Shown piece after piece: positions 50,271 to 60,087 of a stretch of DNA of 64,000 nt. This DNA is from Bacteroidota bacterium (GTDB lineage Bacteria; Bacteroidota; Bacteroidia; Chitinophagales; Chitinophagaceae). The stretch spans positions 558,001-622,000 of the forward strand of contig JAEWHC010000005.1 in assembly GCA_023387985.1 (NCBI GenBank), written 5' to 3'. A program made the position numbers and the translations under genes. The notes beneath the pieces were generated by a model, which did not search any database, was not told the DNA's origin, and saw nothing but the letters and a program-made list of their open reading frames with translations. Numbering within the stretch: position 1 is the first letter of the stretch; every line of letters begins with the position of its first letter.

Positions 50271-52325
50271 TTATTTTAAAGTGATATCATCAAAATACCA
50301 GGTAGCGTTCGGTCCGCCATCGCCCACAGTTCCATTGTCAAATATCACAACCACTTTATGGTAGCTGTTGGAAAGATTGATTTCACTAAAATCGAAAATC
50401 AATTCTTCCCATTCATTGGCCTTGGTTGTAGTCAATTCTATTTGAAAGGCAACATTTCCGTTATCCCGGTTTTCCACTTTCAACAGCACTTTGCTCCCCA
50501 CTTTGGGTGAATATACCTTCATGGCCATCCTGGCAGGGTCAGAAAAGGGAATAGCGCCTTCCAATTCCACGTAGGCACCCGCCCAGGGCTGACCGCCGTT
50601 TTTCACCATTTTGGCTACTTTGTTGGTTGTGTTGATTCCAGACTTCGCGGGATTGTCAACGATCGCTACGTTTCCTCCGTCAAAGCCAAGCCAATCATAA
50701 TCCAATGTTGCAGATTCAAAAGTTAATGGCAGCATCAACACATCACCGGCTGTTGCTACCTGGCGCAGGTCATCAAAATACCAGGTGTAATTTGCCGAAC
50801 CATCGCCCGGAGTTCCCAGGTCGAAAATGAAAACAATATTGCTGAAATCTGCGTTGGCCGGAACCGCGCTGAAATCGAATACCAAATCCTCCCAGGCATT
50901 CGCCAAAGTTGTCGAAACATTCAATTCAAAATTTTTACTGTTGTCCGCGGCATTTTCCATTTTCAGCAAAACCTTTGCCCCTACGCGTGGCGACCACACC
51001 TTCATGCGGAAGAATTTTCCTTTGCTGAAATCAACCGCTTTTGCCAATGCGATGGCAGAACCACCCCAACCTTCACCTGCCCGTTTAACCATTTTCCCGG
51101 TTTGGGCAGATGTGTTGATTCCTGTTTTATGCGGATTCTCTACCACCGAAGCATCACCACCACCAAAATTGTTGAATTTGTACAAACTGGTTGCACCTTC
51201 AAAGGTCAATGGCAAAGCCAAAGTTGGCGGACGCGTATTGGTCAGGTGGATATCATCAAACAAGAAAGTAAAGTTTGCTGATCCGTCGCCAGGAGTACCC
51301 AACTCAAATATCAGCACAATTCTTTCATACGTATTGGTTGTATTGATCTCTGAAAAGTCGAAAAACAGGTCTTCCCATTCGTTGGCAACGGTAGTGGTAA
51401 CTTCTTTTTCAAAGCTTAAACTCGTGTTTGCAGCATTCTCCACTTTGAATAGCACTTTAGCTCCAACCCTCGGCGACCATACTTTCATGCGTACAAATTT
51501 GTTGCTGGCAAAATTCATGGATTCGCTCAATCCAATCACTGCGCCACCCCATGGTTCGGGAGCATATTTTACCATTTGACCAACACGGTTACTGGTGTTT
51601 ATGCCGGTTTTATGCGGGTTATCAATAATGGTTACCGCACCGCCTCCAAAGCCATCCCATTTGTAAATTAAAGTTGCAGATTCAAAGGTCAACGGAAGCA
51701 GGATGGGATCAACAATGGTTACCTCCTGCTCGTAAACCGCGGAAGCAGCACCGCCACTTAAGGCAATCACTTTTACGGTATATTTTCCTGTTTTTTCATA
51801 AACATGGCTAATTGTTTCCCCTTCCTGGAAAGAACGCGGGATCTCATTCTCCACATCTCCGAATGTAACTACAAAGTTGGTTTCATAAATGGCTTTTGCT
51901 GAAACATTCACTTTGAAATTGTTTACTGCATCAACGGCCACCCTGGCTTCAAAGTTTTCCGGCGCACGGAATGAAACCGTAAGGTTCTGTGTAAATTCCG
52001 TTGGTTTTCCGCTGATGTTGTATGCGATAATTTTTACCGGAAATACACCTTCTCTGTAAACATGCTGCACGGATTCCCCGGCCGCCAAGGTTTTGGGAGT
52101 CGTGGTGCCATCACCAAAAAATATTTCGTATTTCACCGCGCCTTCTGCATTTGGAGTTATGGTCACTTTTCCCGTATTGTCCTGCGTGATGTTGTAAAAG
52201 GCCGCAATTTTCTGGGCTTCCGCTGCGCCTGTTGCAAACGAAGTGTCCAGCCATTCCTGTTTGGTACAGGAAGCCCAGATGCCGGCAAACAGCAGGATGA
52301 GCATGGTTTTCAAATAATTATTCAT
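50271..52325 (-). CDS. Surface glycan-binding lipoprotein with two PKD-like domains and three tandem modules
   Basis: The 684 residues start with a lipobox ASC (C20). Two PKD-like domains (about 45-118 and 122-207, the first with FFGDGTTTPKTL) are followed by three copies of a beta-sandwich module, about 209-363, 370-522 and 531-684. Each copy has PLTFE, a GGG/GGN segment, NPxKxGIN, KVWSPRVGAKVL and WYFDDI-type ends. The modules look like carbohydrate-binding domains by position and composition; none is assigned by name. The arrangement matches SusE/SGBP-type PUL proteins that hold polysaccharide at the surface. Confidence 0.85.
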   Translation of the reverse strand: MNNYLKTMLILLFAGIWASCTKQEWLDTSFATGAAEAQKIAAFYNITQDNTGKVTITPNAEGAVKYEIFFGDGTTTPKTLAAGESVQHVYREGVFPVKIIAYNISGKPTEFTQNLTVSFRAPENFEARVAVDAVNNFKVNVSAKAIYETNFVVTFGDVENEIPRSFQEGETISHVYEKTGKYTVKVIALSGGAASAVYEQEVTIVDPILLPLTFESATLIYKWDGFGGGAVTIIDNPHKTGINTSNRVGQMVKYAPEPWGGAVIGLSESMNFASNKFVRMKVWSPRVGAKVLFKVENAANTSLSFEKEVTTTVANEWEDLFFDFSEINTTNTYERIVLIFELGTPGDGSANFTFLFDDIHLTNTRPPTLALPLTFEGATSLYKFNNFGGGDASVVENPHKTGINTSAQTGKMVKRAGEGWGGSAIALAKAVDFSKGKFFRMKVWSPRVGAKVLLKMENAADNSKNFELNVSTTLANAWEDLVFDFSAVPANADFSNIVFIFDLGTPGDGSANYTWYFDDLRQVATAGDVLMLPLTFESATLDYDWLGFDGGNVAIVDNPAKSGINTTNKVAKMVKNGGQPWAGAYVELEGAIPFSDPARMAMKVYSPKVGSKVLLKVENRDNGNVAFQIELTTTKANEWEELIFDFSEINLSNSYHKVVVIFDNGTVGDGGPNATWYFDDITLK

Positions 52326-52356
52326 ATAGCAATAAGTTTATGCTGATTAATCAATT

Positions 52357-53862
52357 TTAATATCCGGGATTTTGAGTTAATCCTGAAATTTCAATTTCGA
52401 GTTCGGGTATCGGGAAAACTTCATGTTTTCCGGTTTGGAAGCCCTGAATTTCAGATGCTGCTTTTCCGGTACGCACCAGGTCAAAGAACCGGTCGCCTTC
52501 CATGCCCAGCTCAACCCTTCTTTCAGCCAGGATTTCTTCGTAAAGCGCATCCCCGCTGGCCGTGCTGTTCTGACTGGAATTGCCATATGCCCTTTCGCGG
52601 ACCTGATTGAGGTAACCTCTAGCTTTAGCCACATCGCCACCTGATTTCACCAAAGATTCTGCTGCCATGAGTAATACGTCTGCATAACGGATGATCCGGA
52701 AATTGTTGAGGTAATTGAGCTCAAGCTGGCCGCTTGTTTGGCCTTTGCGGGGAAGGTATTTTTGATTGTACAGCCCGGTATTTTTAAATGGTGCAACCTG
52801 GTAAGTGATGTTGAATTCCGGATGGGCTGCTTTATAGGCTTCGATATCCAGAATTGTAGCTTCCTTTCTTTGGTCGCCTGCCTTAAATGCTGCTGCAAGA
52901 TCCTGCGTAGGCAGGTTTGTGCTCCATCCCGGTGCATAAGGCATGGCTGCTGTGCCGTTCAGTCCACGGATACCGGTTTGCTGCACAGCGTAGTTTCCTT
53001 GTCCACGGGTTGCACCGCCCCAGTTGTAATAAGGCGAGGTATTGGTATATTGAATTTCAAATACAGATTCAGGCCCGTTTTCACCACTTGCTAAAAACAT
53101 AGATGCATAATCCTGAACCAGCGTAAATGCATTGGCGTTAATCACCGCCTCAAACTGCGTGGAAGCCTCGGCATATTTTTGCTGATATAAATAAACCTTA
53201 CCCAATAAGGCCTGTGCCGCATATTTGGTGATGCGTCCTTTTTGAACCTGGCTTGCGGGCAGCGCCGCAATGGCCGCTTTAAGGTCTTGTTCAATAGCTC
53301 CATACACTTCCGCTTTGGGAGCACGCTGTACCGTACGGCTATCAGAAAGGCCAAGTCGTTTCTCGGTAAACAACGGAACATCGCCAAACATGCGCACCAA
53401 TTCGAAATAATAATAAGCCCTCAGAAAATATACTTCACCGTACAAGGCTTCTTTCCCGGCAAAATCCACCGTTTCGCCGCCAAGGTTGGTTTGCTTGTAC
53501 TGTATCATATAATTTGCCCGGTTGATGCCTTCATAAGCCGACCTCCAAAGCTCCTGCAGTGTACCATTATTCGGCGTATGCGTATAATCGTCTATTTGCT
53601 GAAGATTCAAAACATCTGAAGCATTTTCACCACCGGCCACAGCATTATCACTGGCAATTTCTCCTACCACTACCCGCTGATTCAACCATTGCAAGGGAGA
53701 ATACACGCTAATGGCCATGGTGCGGTAATCGCTTTCAGATTGCAGGTAATCCTGCTCGGTAATCAGAAAATCGTCGTGTGGATTATAATCAATCCACTTG
53801 CTGCAACCGGCAAGGCTCATCAGCCCTGCAACAATTGCTATATATAAGTATTTTGTTTTCAT
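52357..53862 (-). CDS. SusD/RagB-type outer membrane lipoprotein of the PUL
   Basis: The 501 residues start with a lipobox LAGC (C20) followed by SKWIDYNPHDDF. Family marks are GEVYFLRAYYYFELVRMFGDVPL and ILAERRVELGMEGDRFFDLVRTG (both in parts), with the C-terminal FPIPELEIEISGLTQNPGY. It caps the SusC barrel encoded 21 bases upstream on the transcript and probably binds beta-glucan. Confidence 0.95.
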   Translation of the reverse strand: MKTKYLYIAIVAGLMSLAGCSKWIDYNPHDDFLITEQDYLQSESDYRTMAISVYSPLQWLNQRVVVGEIASDNAVAGGENASDVLNLQQIDDYTHTPNNGTLQELWRSAYEGINRANYMIQYKQTNLGGETVDFAGKEALYGEVYFLRAYYYFELVRMFGDVPLFTEKRLGLSDSRTVQRAPKAEVYGAIEQDLKAAIAALPASQVQKGRITKYAAQALLGKVYLYQQKYAEASTQFEAVINANAFTLVQDYASMFLASGENGPESVFEIQYTNTSPYYNWGGATRGQGNYAVQQTGIRGLNGTAAMPYAPGWSTNLPTQDLAAAFKAGDQRKEATILDIEAYKAAHPEFNITYQVAPFKNTGLYNQKYLPRKGQTSGQLELNYLNNFRIIRYADVLLMAAESLVKSGGDVAKARGYLNQVRERAYGNSSQNSTASGDALYEEILAERRVELGMEGDRFFDLVRTGKAASEIQGFQTGKHEVFPIPELEIEISGLTQNPGY

Positions 53863-53883
53863 ACGATAAATTTTAGTGGGTGA

Positions 53884-56800
53884 TTATAAACGGATATCAA
53901 TTCCGGCCGAATATGTTCTTGCCTGCGGATAAGCGCCCCTGTCCACCCCGGTATCTAAAATACCCCCGGGGATCTCCGGATCAAATCCGGTATAATTCGT
54001 TAATACAAAGGCGTTACGTACCTGCACGTAAAGGCGTACCGATTTGAAATAATTTTTCATCACCGAAGCGGGGATGGTATAACCCAATTGCACATTCTTC
54101 AATTTCAGGAAGGAGCCGTCTTCCACATAACGGTCACTCACCCGGATATTGCTGTTGGCATCCGTAAAGGAATACCTGGGCGTTTGTGCATCATTTGTAG
54201 TTCCGGGGCCTGTCCAACGTCCCAACACACGGCGGTCTTTGTTGGAATAGTTTGCATTGCGCTCATAAGCCCTGTAAACATCATTTCCTACAGAAGCATA
54301 GAGAAAAGCGGTGAAATCAAACCCTTTGTAATCCAATCCCAGGTTGTATCCCAATGTAAACTGGGGGAAGGGATCTCCAATTTTGGTCTTGTCTTCCGCA
54401 TTAATCACGCCATCACCATTCACATCCACAAAACGGATATCACCGGGCTGCGCGCCAGGCTGTGTTGCCCATTTGGTTACTTCCTCAAAATTTTGGAACA
54501 AACCATCTGTCTTCCATCCCCAGAAATAACCGGGAGTCTGATCTTTCTCAAAAACCGTAACTGTTTGGGATTGGCCGTTAAAATAACTGCCACCAAAAAT
54601 CCTGGCTGAACCGTCTTCATTGGTTGCCGTCACCACGTTTTTAGCTGTGGTAAAGGTGAGTGAGGTATTGATGCCGAAGCCGGAAGGCGTACGGTTGTTG
54701 TATGCCAAAGTCGCATCGATACCATCTGATCTGGTAGAACCAATATTTGCCGTTGGCAGAGGAACGGTGCCCAAATACAATGAGGCGCTTGGCGTGAACA
54801 GCAAACCATTTACTTTTTTAATGAAATAATCTGCACTCAGGCTGAATTTACTGTCTCCAAACCGCAAATCGAACCCTGCATTGATCTGCTCCTGGCGCTC
54901 CCATTTCAAACCGGTATTGGCTGCAGAGCCCACTGTACTTCCGGGATAAAATATATTGTTGAAATTATAGCCATTGCTGTTCGCCGTGGAGCCATAACTC
55001 GGGCCGCCAGTAATGATCTGCACCACCTGCGGGCTAACGTTTTCATTACCAACCGCGCCATAGCTTGCACGCAATTTCAGGAAATTGATGGCATTATTAA
55101 TAAACCAATTTTCTTTGCTGACTACCCAGCCCAATGAACCCGAAAAGAAATCGCCATATTTATTGTCGGTACCAAAAGCGTAACTGCCATCGCGGCGGAA
55201 AGTACCGCTCACCAGGTATTTATCCAGATAGTCATAATTCATCCGGCCAAAATAGCTGAGGTTGTTGCGGAAATACTGGTAATATCCACCGGATAATGCG
55301 TTGCTGTTCGTGGCGTTGTTGCTTCCTGTCGCTGCCGAAAAGTTGGCAAAAGTCCAGCTATTGTAGGGTACATCCTGGCGGCTTGCACTTGCACCATTTC
55401 CTGAAATGCGGGCGATACTCATACCGGCCACAAAATCAAAATTGTGATCTTCCATCAGCCTCAGGTTATAGTTTGCAAAGTTTTCCCAGGTATAGTTGAA
55501 GTTGCTCACTTTTTCATGCGATACGGAATTGTGCCTTTCAGGAAGCGCGCTTCCATCTGCATACATGGTGTTTTCCACGTTCAACGGGCCATAATAAACC
55601 AATGGGTTGAAGCTCTTTGAATTCGCATCATATTTGGTGTAGCCAAAACGGGAGGTTAACACCAAACTGGTGACCGGCTTATATTGGAATTCAAACTTGC
55701 CATATAGTTTATTGCCTTTATTTTGATTGTAGGTATTGTCCAGTTTGGTGAGCGGGTTGAAAATCTCACTCAGCAACAGATTGCTGTATCCGTATTTTCC
55801 GGGCACATCCGGATTGGTATTCAGGAGGGCTACAGTAGGATCAAAATTCAATGCAGACCCGATTATGCTGTTAAAGCTGTTTTCCTGCACGCCTTTGCCA
55901 TCCAATATAACGCCTGTAGCATTTAAAATAAATTTCACCTTGCGGCTGATATCTATATCGAAGTTGGCCGTTAATGTTCCGCGATTGAACCGTGATTTAT
56001 CATATCCGCCAACGATACCTCCCTGGCTCAGATAACCGCCACTCAGAAAATAAGTAACATTATTGCTTCCGCCACGCAAATTGATATTGTGGGTTTGCAA
56101 TGGCGCGGTTTTGAAGATTTCCTTCTGCCAGTTGCTTCCCACGCCCAGTTGGGATATATCGGTGAAAACGGGGTTTCCACCAGCAAGGGTACTCCCCTCG
56201 TTAACCATTGCAGCGTATTCTGAAGCGTTCAAAACACCCAGGTAATTCATCACTTCCTGCACTCCGTAACTGGAATTGATATTGATCTCGGGCTTCATAT
56301 TCTTCCTGCCTGTGCGAGTGGTTACCACAATCACGCCATTTCCACCTTTCACGCCGTAAACGGCAGTGGCCGCCGCGTCTTTCAATACGTTGATGGATTC
56401 AATATCGTTGGCATTGATCGAGTTCAGGTCGCTTAGCGATTGGGGAATACCATCAACAATAACGGTAGGATCGGTTCCCGAAAATGACGGAATACCGCGG
56501 ATGAGAACAGTCGGCCTGGATCCGGGCGAACCACCCTGGATCACATTCACCCCTGCAGCCCGGCCTTGCAAAGCTTCTTCTGCGCGAACAGGGTTAAGTT
56601 TCTGGATATCCTGCTGCTTGATGGTGCTGATGGCCCCGGAAACTTTTGTAACCCGCTGGGTACCATAACCAATCACAACCACTTCGGGCGTAGCATCGGC
56701 AGTGGATGATTTCATCAGGACGGAAACTGTGCCCTGGGCGGAAGCTGCCGTTACCGTATAACGGAACTCTTCCTTTCCAACATATGAAATAATTAATGTT

Positions 56801-57009
56801 GATCCTACAGGAGCAGCAATGGTGAAACTGCCCTGTACATCAGATACCGTACTTTGCTGTGTACCCATTACTTGTATCGTTGCACCCGGCAGGGGCAATC
56901 CTGATTCCTCTTCAACCACGGATCCGGTCACACTTACAGATTGACCAGAAAGAGCCGGAGAAAGGACAAGCAAGAAGGCAAAAAACAGCCATTTGATCTT
57001 TTCTTTCAT
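53884..57009 (-). CDS. SusC/RagA-type TonB-dependent transporter of the PUL
   Basis: From ATG 57009 the protein has 1041 residues: a signal peptide (ALSGQ), a carboxypeptidase-regulatory-like domain (VTGSVVEEESGLPLPGATIQV), a TonB box region (EVVVIGYGTQRV), a plug with ALQGRAAGVNVIQ and a beta-barrel ending SAGIDIRL. The frame runs open further upstream, but ATG 57009 matches the start of the signal peptide, and the extension overlaps the near-consensus promoter. It is the first gene of the PUL, divergent from the regulator at 57211. Confidence 0.95.
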   Translation of the reverse strand: MKEKIKWLFFAFLLVLSPALSGQSVSVTGSVVEEESGLPLPGATIQVMGTQQSTVSDVQGSFTIAAPVGSTLIISYVGKEEFRYTVTAASAQGTVSVLMKSSTADATPEVVVIGYGTQRVTKVSGAISTIKQQDIQKLNPVRAEEALQGRAAGVNVIQGGSPGSRPTVLIRGIPSFSGTDPTVIVDGIPQSLSDLNSINANDIESINVLKDAAATAVYGVKGGNGVIVVTTRTGRKNMKPEININSSYGVQEVMNYLGVLNASEYAAMVNEGSTLAGGNPVFTDISQLGVGSNWQKEIFKTAPLQTHNINLRGGSNNVTYFLSGGYLSQGGIVGGYDKSRFNRGTLTANFDIDISRKVKFILNATGVILDGKGVQENSFNSIIGSALNFDPTVALLNTNPDVPGKYGYSNLLLSEIFNPLTKLDNTYNQNKGNKLYGKFEFQYKPVTSLVLTSRFGYTKYDANSKSFNPLVYYGPLNVENTMYADGSALPERHNSVSHEKVSNFNYTWENFANYNLRLMEDHNFDFVAGMSIARISGNGASASRQDVPYNSWTFANFSAATGSNNATNSNALSGGYYQYFRNNLSYFGRMNYDYLDKYLVSGTFRRDGSYAFGTDNKYGDFFSGSLGWVVSKENWFINNAINFLKLRASYGAVGNENVSPQVVQIITGGPSYGSTANSNGYNFNNIFYPGSTVGSAANTGLKWERQEQINAGFDLRFGDSKFSLSADYFIKKVNGLLFTPSASLYLGTVPLPTANIGSTRSDGIDATLAYNNRTPSGFGINTSLTFTTAKNVVTATNEDGSARIFGGSYFNGQSQTVTVFEKDQTPGYFWGWKTDGLFQNFEEVTKWATQPGAQPGDIRFVDVNGDGVINAEDKTKIGDPFPQFTLGYNLGLDYKGFDFTAFLYASVGNDVYRAYERNANYSNKDRRVLGRWTGPGTTNDAQTPRYSFTDANSNIRVSDRYVEDGSFLKLKNVQLGYTIPASVMKNYFKSVRLYVQVRNAFVLTNYTGFDPEIPGGILDTGVDRGAYPQARTYSAGIDIRL

Positions 57010-57052
57010 AAAGCAATTATTTTGGATTTTCTCAAAAGGTTTTCTTTTGGTT

Positions 57053-57062
57053 TCAAAGGATA
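57053..57062 (-). promoter_or_regulatory. Near-consensus -7 element of the PUL susC
   Basis: The minus strand reads TATCCTTTG, which is TAnnTTTG with one extra base, about 45 bases before ATG 57009. A weak match only. Confidence 0.3.
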
Positions 57063-57095
57063 AAATTACCACACGATTTGAGGCCTTCCAAAAAA

Positions 57096-57175
57096 TGTAC
57101 TACATCAACACTACATCATGAAAAATACAATTAATTGATTATCAATAACTTTATTTTTCACTTGTACTACATCAA
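57096..57175. repeat. Three phased ACTACATCA repeats (probable operator)
   Basis: ACTACATCA occurs at 57099-57107, 57110-57118 and 57166-57174, all on the plus strand. The first and third are part of the longer repeat TGTACTACATCAA. Spacings are 11 and 56 bases, close to one and five helical turns. They lie between the divergent PUL susC and its regulator, so a regulator operator is the best reading. Confidence 0.6.
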
Positions 57176-57186
57176 AAAAAAATACG

Positions 57187-57194
57187 TAGGTTTA
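57187..57194 (+). promoter_or_regulatory. Near-consensus promoter of the PUL regulator
   Basis: TAGGTTTA matches TAnnTTTG except at the last base. A TTG at 57162-57164 lies 22 bases upstream as a possible -33 element, and it overlaps the third ACTACATCA repeat. Confidence 0.35.
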
Positions 57195-57210
57195 TTCAGA
57201 AATTATAACA

Positions 57211-60060
57211 ATGCGAGGCTTTCTGCTGATTCCGGGACTATTGATTTGCATGGTTTCACTTGGCCAGCGGAACATCGGACTGCCGGAAATATTTAATTTT
57301 TCAAAAACCGGATACCGGGCCGGATTGCAGAATTGGAGTTTCGCATCCTACTATAACGAGATTTTGCTGGTTGCCAACAATGAGGGTTTACTAACTTTCA
57401 ATGGTCTTGACTGGCAACTTTTTCCCTTGCCGGGTAAAACCATCGTCCGTTCGGTGCTGGTTAAAGACAACCGTATTTATGTGGGCGGACAGGACGAATT
57501 TGGATATTTTAAACCCAATGAAAATGGAGTTCTTGTTTTTTATGATCTCAAACCTTCACTGGGTCCGGCAGGCGGCTTTGGGGATGTGTGGCAATTGGTT
57601 GATTTCCAGGATGCTGTATTTCTGCGAACCAACAAATACATATACCAGGTAGGTAACGGAGAAAGCAAAACTTATGCAACTGCGGGAACCTGGCATTTTT
57701 TGGGCGATTTTCACGATGATCTTTTCGTTCAGGATTCAGAAAAAGGCCTACTTGTTTTGAAAGACGGAAAGTTCAGCCCTGTTTCCGCCACTTTCAGTTT
57801 TCCGGATTATGCAATTATCTGTGGAATACTGCCCGGCAAAAACAATGAGGCATTGATTTTTACCCGGCGGCATGGCCTGTTCAAATGGCAGGACAACCAG
57901 GTGAGTGCAGCCACCAGCTCAAACAATTGGCAGGGCGACCAGGTGTACACGGTCAAACTGCTCGACAGCAGTTCAATTGCCCTCGGCACAACGAATTCCG
58001 GACTGAAGATCATTGATTTCAACGGCAATGTAATTGAACATTACGCCTTACAGGAAGGCCTGCGAAATGAAAATGTGCTTGCACTATCAGCCGACAGGAA
58101 CGGGAACATCTGGCTTGGACTGGACAATGGCATCGCTCTCGTAGGAAGAAATAACGCATTGAAGCTGATCGATCCTGCCAGGAACGGTAATTCAGGCTAT
58201 ACAGCGAGAATTTTCAAGGACCGTTTGTATGTCGGCACCTCAAACGGATTATATTCCACACCTGTTGATCCCTTAAAAGATATCAGTTACGAAAAATCGG
58301 CCTTTCACCGGGTTGCACATTCACAGGGACAGGTATGGAATCTTTCAGAATTAAAAGGCAATTTATATATGGGCCACCATGAAGGGGCTTTTTTGATTGA
58401 AAATGACCAGGCGAGGCTTCTTTCGCCGCAAACGGGCATTTGGAATTTTCAGCAGGAAAACGGCAGTTCCGACCTTTTGCTGGGTACCTATGAAGGCCTT
58501 AAAATCATGTCGGAAAACCTTAACGGGCTTCGCTCAATCGCACCGGATTTTCGTGAGTCAAGCCGCTATGTGGAACAGGACGATGCGGGAAACACCTGGA
58601 TTTCGCATCCCTATCATGGAATTTTCCGTATAGGACCTGAAAAAACAAACCGGAAAATCACCGGTCCCTTTTCCAAAAAAGACGGGCTGCCTTCCCTGCT
58701 GAACAATTTTGTTTTTTACATCAACAATGAGGTAATCGCAGCAACGGAAGGAGGTCTTTACCGTTTTAATGCGGAAATAGGACGATTCGGTCCTCATCCC
58801 GAATTCATGAATTCTATTGGCACCAAAAGCATTCGTTACCTGCATGAGGATCAGTCAGGAAAGATCTGGTTTGTGCATGAAAAAAATCTTGGCTACCTGG
58901 AAAGAACTACGGAGGGTTACCGGGTGATTGAGATTCCGGAAATACAAAACCGGCTGCTGAGCGGTTTTGAACTGGTTTATGCTTATAATGATCGCAATAC
59001 GTTTTTGGCAGGGGAAAACGGGATCTTTCATCTCAATACTTCCAAATACAATCCTTTCCAATCGTCGAGGCGGGCCTACCTGCGCAGCGTGGTGATGTAT
59101 GGCAATAAAGACAGCCTCCTTTTTGGCGGATTTCTTGAGGGTAAACTGAAAAAAGCCCCTATAATCCCACCGGGGTCACGCAACATTACTTTTCATTTTT
59201 CCTCTCCGCATACGGCCACCAATAACCAGCCGGAATTCAGTTACCGCTTAAAGAATTTTGAAAACCATTGGAGCGAATGGAGCACGAGGTCTGAAAAAGA
59301 ATATACCAACCTGCCCGGAGGAAATTATGTATTTGAAGTTAAACTGCGCCTGCCATCCGGATTAGAGTCCATTACAGATTCCTTTGAATTTTCGGTAAAA
59401 CCGCCATGGTATCTTACGAATTTGGCGAAGATCAGTTATTTGATTTTCCTGTTGTCGGTAATGTATAGCATATACCGGCAACAACAGAAGAAACTGATGC
59501 GGCAGATTTTAAGTCATAATGAAGAACAGCGTAAACTCAAATACATTCATGAACTGGAACGGGACCAGGCAGAAAAAACATTTATGCAATTGAAGAACCA
59601 GGTTTTGGAAGATGAGATCCGGTTCAAGAATTCACAATTGGCAAATAATGCCATGCACCTGGTGCAAAAAGGAGAACTGATGGCAAGAATGAAATCCAAC
59701 CTGGAAAACCTCTACAAAAAATTGCCCAGCCAACAGGGGAAAAAAGAAGTGAAATCACTGATCAAATCTCTCGATGCGGATGAATCATTCGAAGAGGATT
59801 GGGAACAATTTTCACAGCACTTTGATACCGTGCACAGTAATTTTTTCAATATATTGAAAGCCACATACCCTCAACTTTCCCCGAATGATCTGAAACTCTG
59901 CGCTTATCTGCGCATCAACCTGAATACGAAAGAGATTGCACGCATGCTGAACATTTCGGTGCGTGGCGTTGAGATCAGCCGTTACCGGTTAAGGAAGAAA
60001 TTGAATTTGGAAACGAGTGAAAATTTGAATGAATTTTTGATGGGGATTGAGAGCCTTTAA
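57211..60060 (+). CDS. Beta-propeller/Y_Y_Y/LuxR-type transcriptional regulator of the PUL
   Basis: This 949-residue transmembrane regulator has a signal peptide (1-19), a periplasmic region of propeller-like repeats (about 30-650) with NGNIWLGLDNGI and YEGLKIMSEN units, a Y_Y_Y domain (about 665-730), one membrane helix (about 738-757), a long cytoplasmic coiled coil (about 760-830) and a LuxR-type HTH (about 885-945; LSPNDLKLCAYLRINLNTKE, then VRGVEISRYRLRKKL). There is no histidine kinase or receiver domain, so signal and DNA binding are in one chain. It is divergent from the PUL susC, as expected for the locus-specific regulator sensing its oligosaccharide. Confidence 0.93.
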   Translation: MRGFLLIPGLLICMVSLGQRNIGLPEIFNFSKTGYRAGLQNWSFASYYNEILLVANNEGLLTFNGLDWQLFPLPGKTIVRSVLVKDNRIYVGGQDEFGYFKPNENGVLVFYDLKPSLGPAGGFGDVWQLVDFQDAVFLRTNKYIYQVGNGESKTYATAGTWHFLGDFHDDLFVQDSEKGLLVLKDGKFSPVSATFSFPDYAIICGILPGKNNEALIFTRRHGLFKWQDNQVSAATSSNNWQGDQVYTVKLLDSSSIALGTTNSGLKIIDFNGNVIEHYALQEGLRNENVLALSADRNGNIWLGLDNGIALVGRNNALKLIDPARNGNSGYTARIFKDRLYVGTSNGLYSTPVDPLKDISYEKSAFHRVAHSQGQVWNLSELKGNLYMGHHEGAFLIENDQARLLSPQTGIWNFQQENGSSDLLLGTYEGLKIMSENLNGLRSIAPDFRESSRYVEQDDAGNTWISHPYHGIFRIGPEKTNRKITGPFSKKDGLPSLLNNFVFYINNEVIAATEGGLYRFNAEIGRFGPHPEFMNSIGTKSIRYLHEDQSGKIWFVHEKNLGYLERTTEGYRVIEIPEIQNRLLSGFELVYAYNDRNTFLAGENGIFHLNTSKYNPFQSSRRAYLRSVVMYGNKDSLLFGGFLEGKLKKAPIIPPGSRNITFHFSSPHTATNNQPEFSYRLKNFENHWSEWSTRSEKEYTNLPGGNYVFEVKLRLPSGLESITDSFEFSVKPPWYLTNLAKISYLIFLLSVMYSIYRQQQKKLMRQILSHNEEQRKLKYIHELERDQAEKTFMQLKNQVLEDEIRFKNSQLANNAMHLVQKGELMARMKSNLENLYKKLPSQQGKKEVKSLIKSLDADESFEEDWEQFSQHFDTVHSNFFNILKATYPQLSPNDLKLCAYLRINLNTKEIARMLNISVRGVEISRYRLRKKLNLETSENLNEFLMGIESL

Positions 60061-60087
60061 CAGCGCAAACTATGAATGTAAAATGTA

